This document shows, piece after piece, positions 63,381 to 64,000 of a stretch of 64,000 bases of DNA (the first letter of the stretch is position 1; each line of letters starts with the position of its first letter). The translations under genes were made by a program, and so were the position numbers. This DNA comes from Pleodorina starrii. Its lineage: Eukaryota > Chlorophyta > Chlorophyceae > Chlamydomonadales > Volvocaceae. The stretch covers positions 918,001 through 982,000 of the forward strand of contig BRXU01000006.1 in the NCBI GenBank assembly GCA_030267565.1, given 5' to 3'. The notes under the pieces were generated by a model. The model worked only from the letters and a program-made list of their open reading frames with translations, searched no databases and was not told the origin of the DNA.

Positions 63381-64000
63381 CAAATTGCCTTCCGGTCCCT
63401 CTGACGGTATTCCGGGCCCTTTGAAGGCCTCATGGGCCCTCAGAACGGCTTCCGGGCCCCCCGAGGGCCTTCCGGGCCTTCTGACGCCTTCCGGACCCTC
63501 CAAAGGCGTTCTGGGGCTCTCAACGGCCTTCCGGGCCCTCTGATCGCCTTCCAGGACTTCCAAAGGCTTCCAGCCCACAGAGAGCCTTCCGGGCTCCCCA
63601 ATGGCCTTCCGGTCCCTCCGACGGTATTCCGGGCCCAATTGCCTTCCGGTCCCTCCGGGCCCTTTGAAGGCCTCATGAGCCCTCAGAACGGCTGCCGGGC
63701 CCCCCGAGGGCCTTCCGTGCCTTCCGGGCCTTCTGAAGGCCTTCCGGACCCTCCAAAGCCGTTCTGGGGATCTCAACGGCCTTCCGGGCCCTCTGATCGC
63801 CTTCCAGGACTTCCAAAGGCTTCCAGCCCACAGAGAGCCTTCCGGGCTCCCCAATGGTCTTCCGGTCCCTCCGACGGTATTCCGGGCCCAATTTTGTTTT
63901 TTAGCAAGGGACGTTTCAAGGATGGGGAAAGCGGAGCCCAATTGCCTTCCGGTCCCTCTGACGGTAATCCGGGCCCTTTGAAAGCCTCATGGGCCCTCAG
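63381..64000 (+). repeat. Sat-C array, continuing beyond the window
   Basis: About two units after the A7 tail, with the same order of variants as at 57157-57750. The window ends inside a unit. Confidence 0.93.

Larger units (their letters stand above)
54435..63389 (+). repeat. 5.9-kb macrosatellite: truncated LINE-A plus Sat-C block
   Basis: Corresponding borders lie 5902 bp apart (attgcc at 54435 and 60337). Each unit has ~2.7 kb of LINE-A 3' sequence and ~3.2 kb of Sat-C. A third, differently built unit (48455-54440) precedes it. The second unit carries one extra SINE. Confidence 0.88.

Overview
This window is almost entirely made of nested and tandem transposable-element DNA. I see no ordinary host gene, no rRNA gene and no free-standing tRNA gene. 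The sequence is very GC-rich. It is dominated by one polyadenylated non-LTR retrotransposon family (called LINE-A here) whose second ORF carries an APE-type endonuclease, a reverse transcriptase with a HADD catalytic box, and a C-terminal zf-RVT-like Cys/His segment. It also holds a poly(A)-tailed SINE with a tRNA-like head (SINE-B), pieces of a chromodomain-bearing Ty3/gypsy element (chromovirus), and a GC-rich satellite (Sat-C). This is a eukaryotic nuclear genome. Base composition, CAG-rich tracts and the resemblance to Zepp/L1-type elements suggest a green alga, but that assignment is inference.

Layout. 1-8424: LINE-A copy A1 (minus strand), with ORF1 intact and ORF2 split by a second, 5'-truncated LINE-A at 2534-4339. 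8425-9290: short LINE-A pieces. 9291-24151: copy A2 (minus), which I read as a full-length element of about 10 kb (5' UTR about 1.2 kb, ORF1 834 aa, ORF2 about 1605 aa, 3' UTR about 1.43 kb). It is inflated to 14.9 kb by seven SINE-B insertions, two truncated LINE-A insertions, a poly(A)-only insertion and a SINE/chromovirus chimera. 24259-34035: a Sat-C array. 34036-46083: a mosaic of chromovirus integrase fragments broken up by LINE-A (including copy A3 on the plus strand, 36490-42261), SINE-B and an inverted Sat-C block. 46084-54440: LINE-A 3' ends in both orientations, an inversion junction, and more Sat-C. 54441-64000: a 5.9-kb macrosatellite in which a truncated LINE-A plus a Sat-C block is repeated in tandem.

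How the parts relate. LINE-A is the only complete candidate source of retrotransposition enzymes. SINE-B insertions, LINE-A fragments and bare poly(A) tracts all carry short target-site duplications (mostly 3-9 bp) and homopolymer tails, as expected if one target-primed machinery made them all. Many Sat-C units contain a segment nearly identical to the last ~38 bp of LINE-A plus an A-rich run, so satellite and retrotransposon share ancestry. LINE-A copies in the left part face minus and those in the right part face plus, with Sat-C between. Such self-inserting LINE clusters resemble the Zepp-like clusters reported at algal centromeres and chromosome ends. A centromeric or subtelomeric location is therefore a reasonable hypothesis, not shown by sequence alone.
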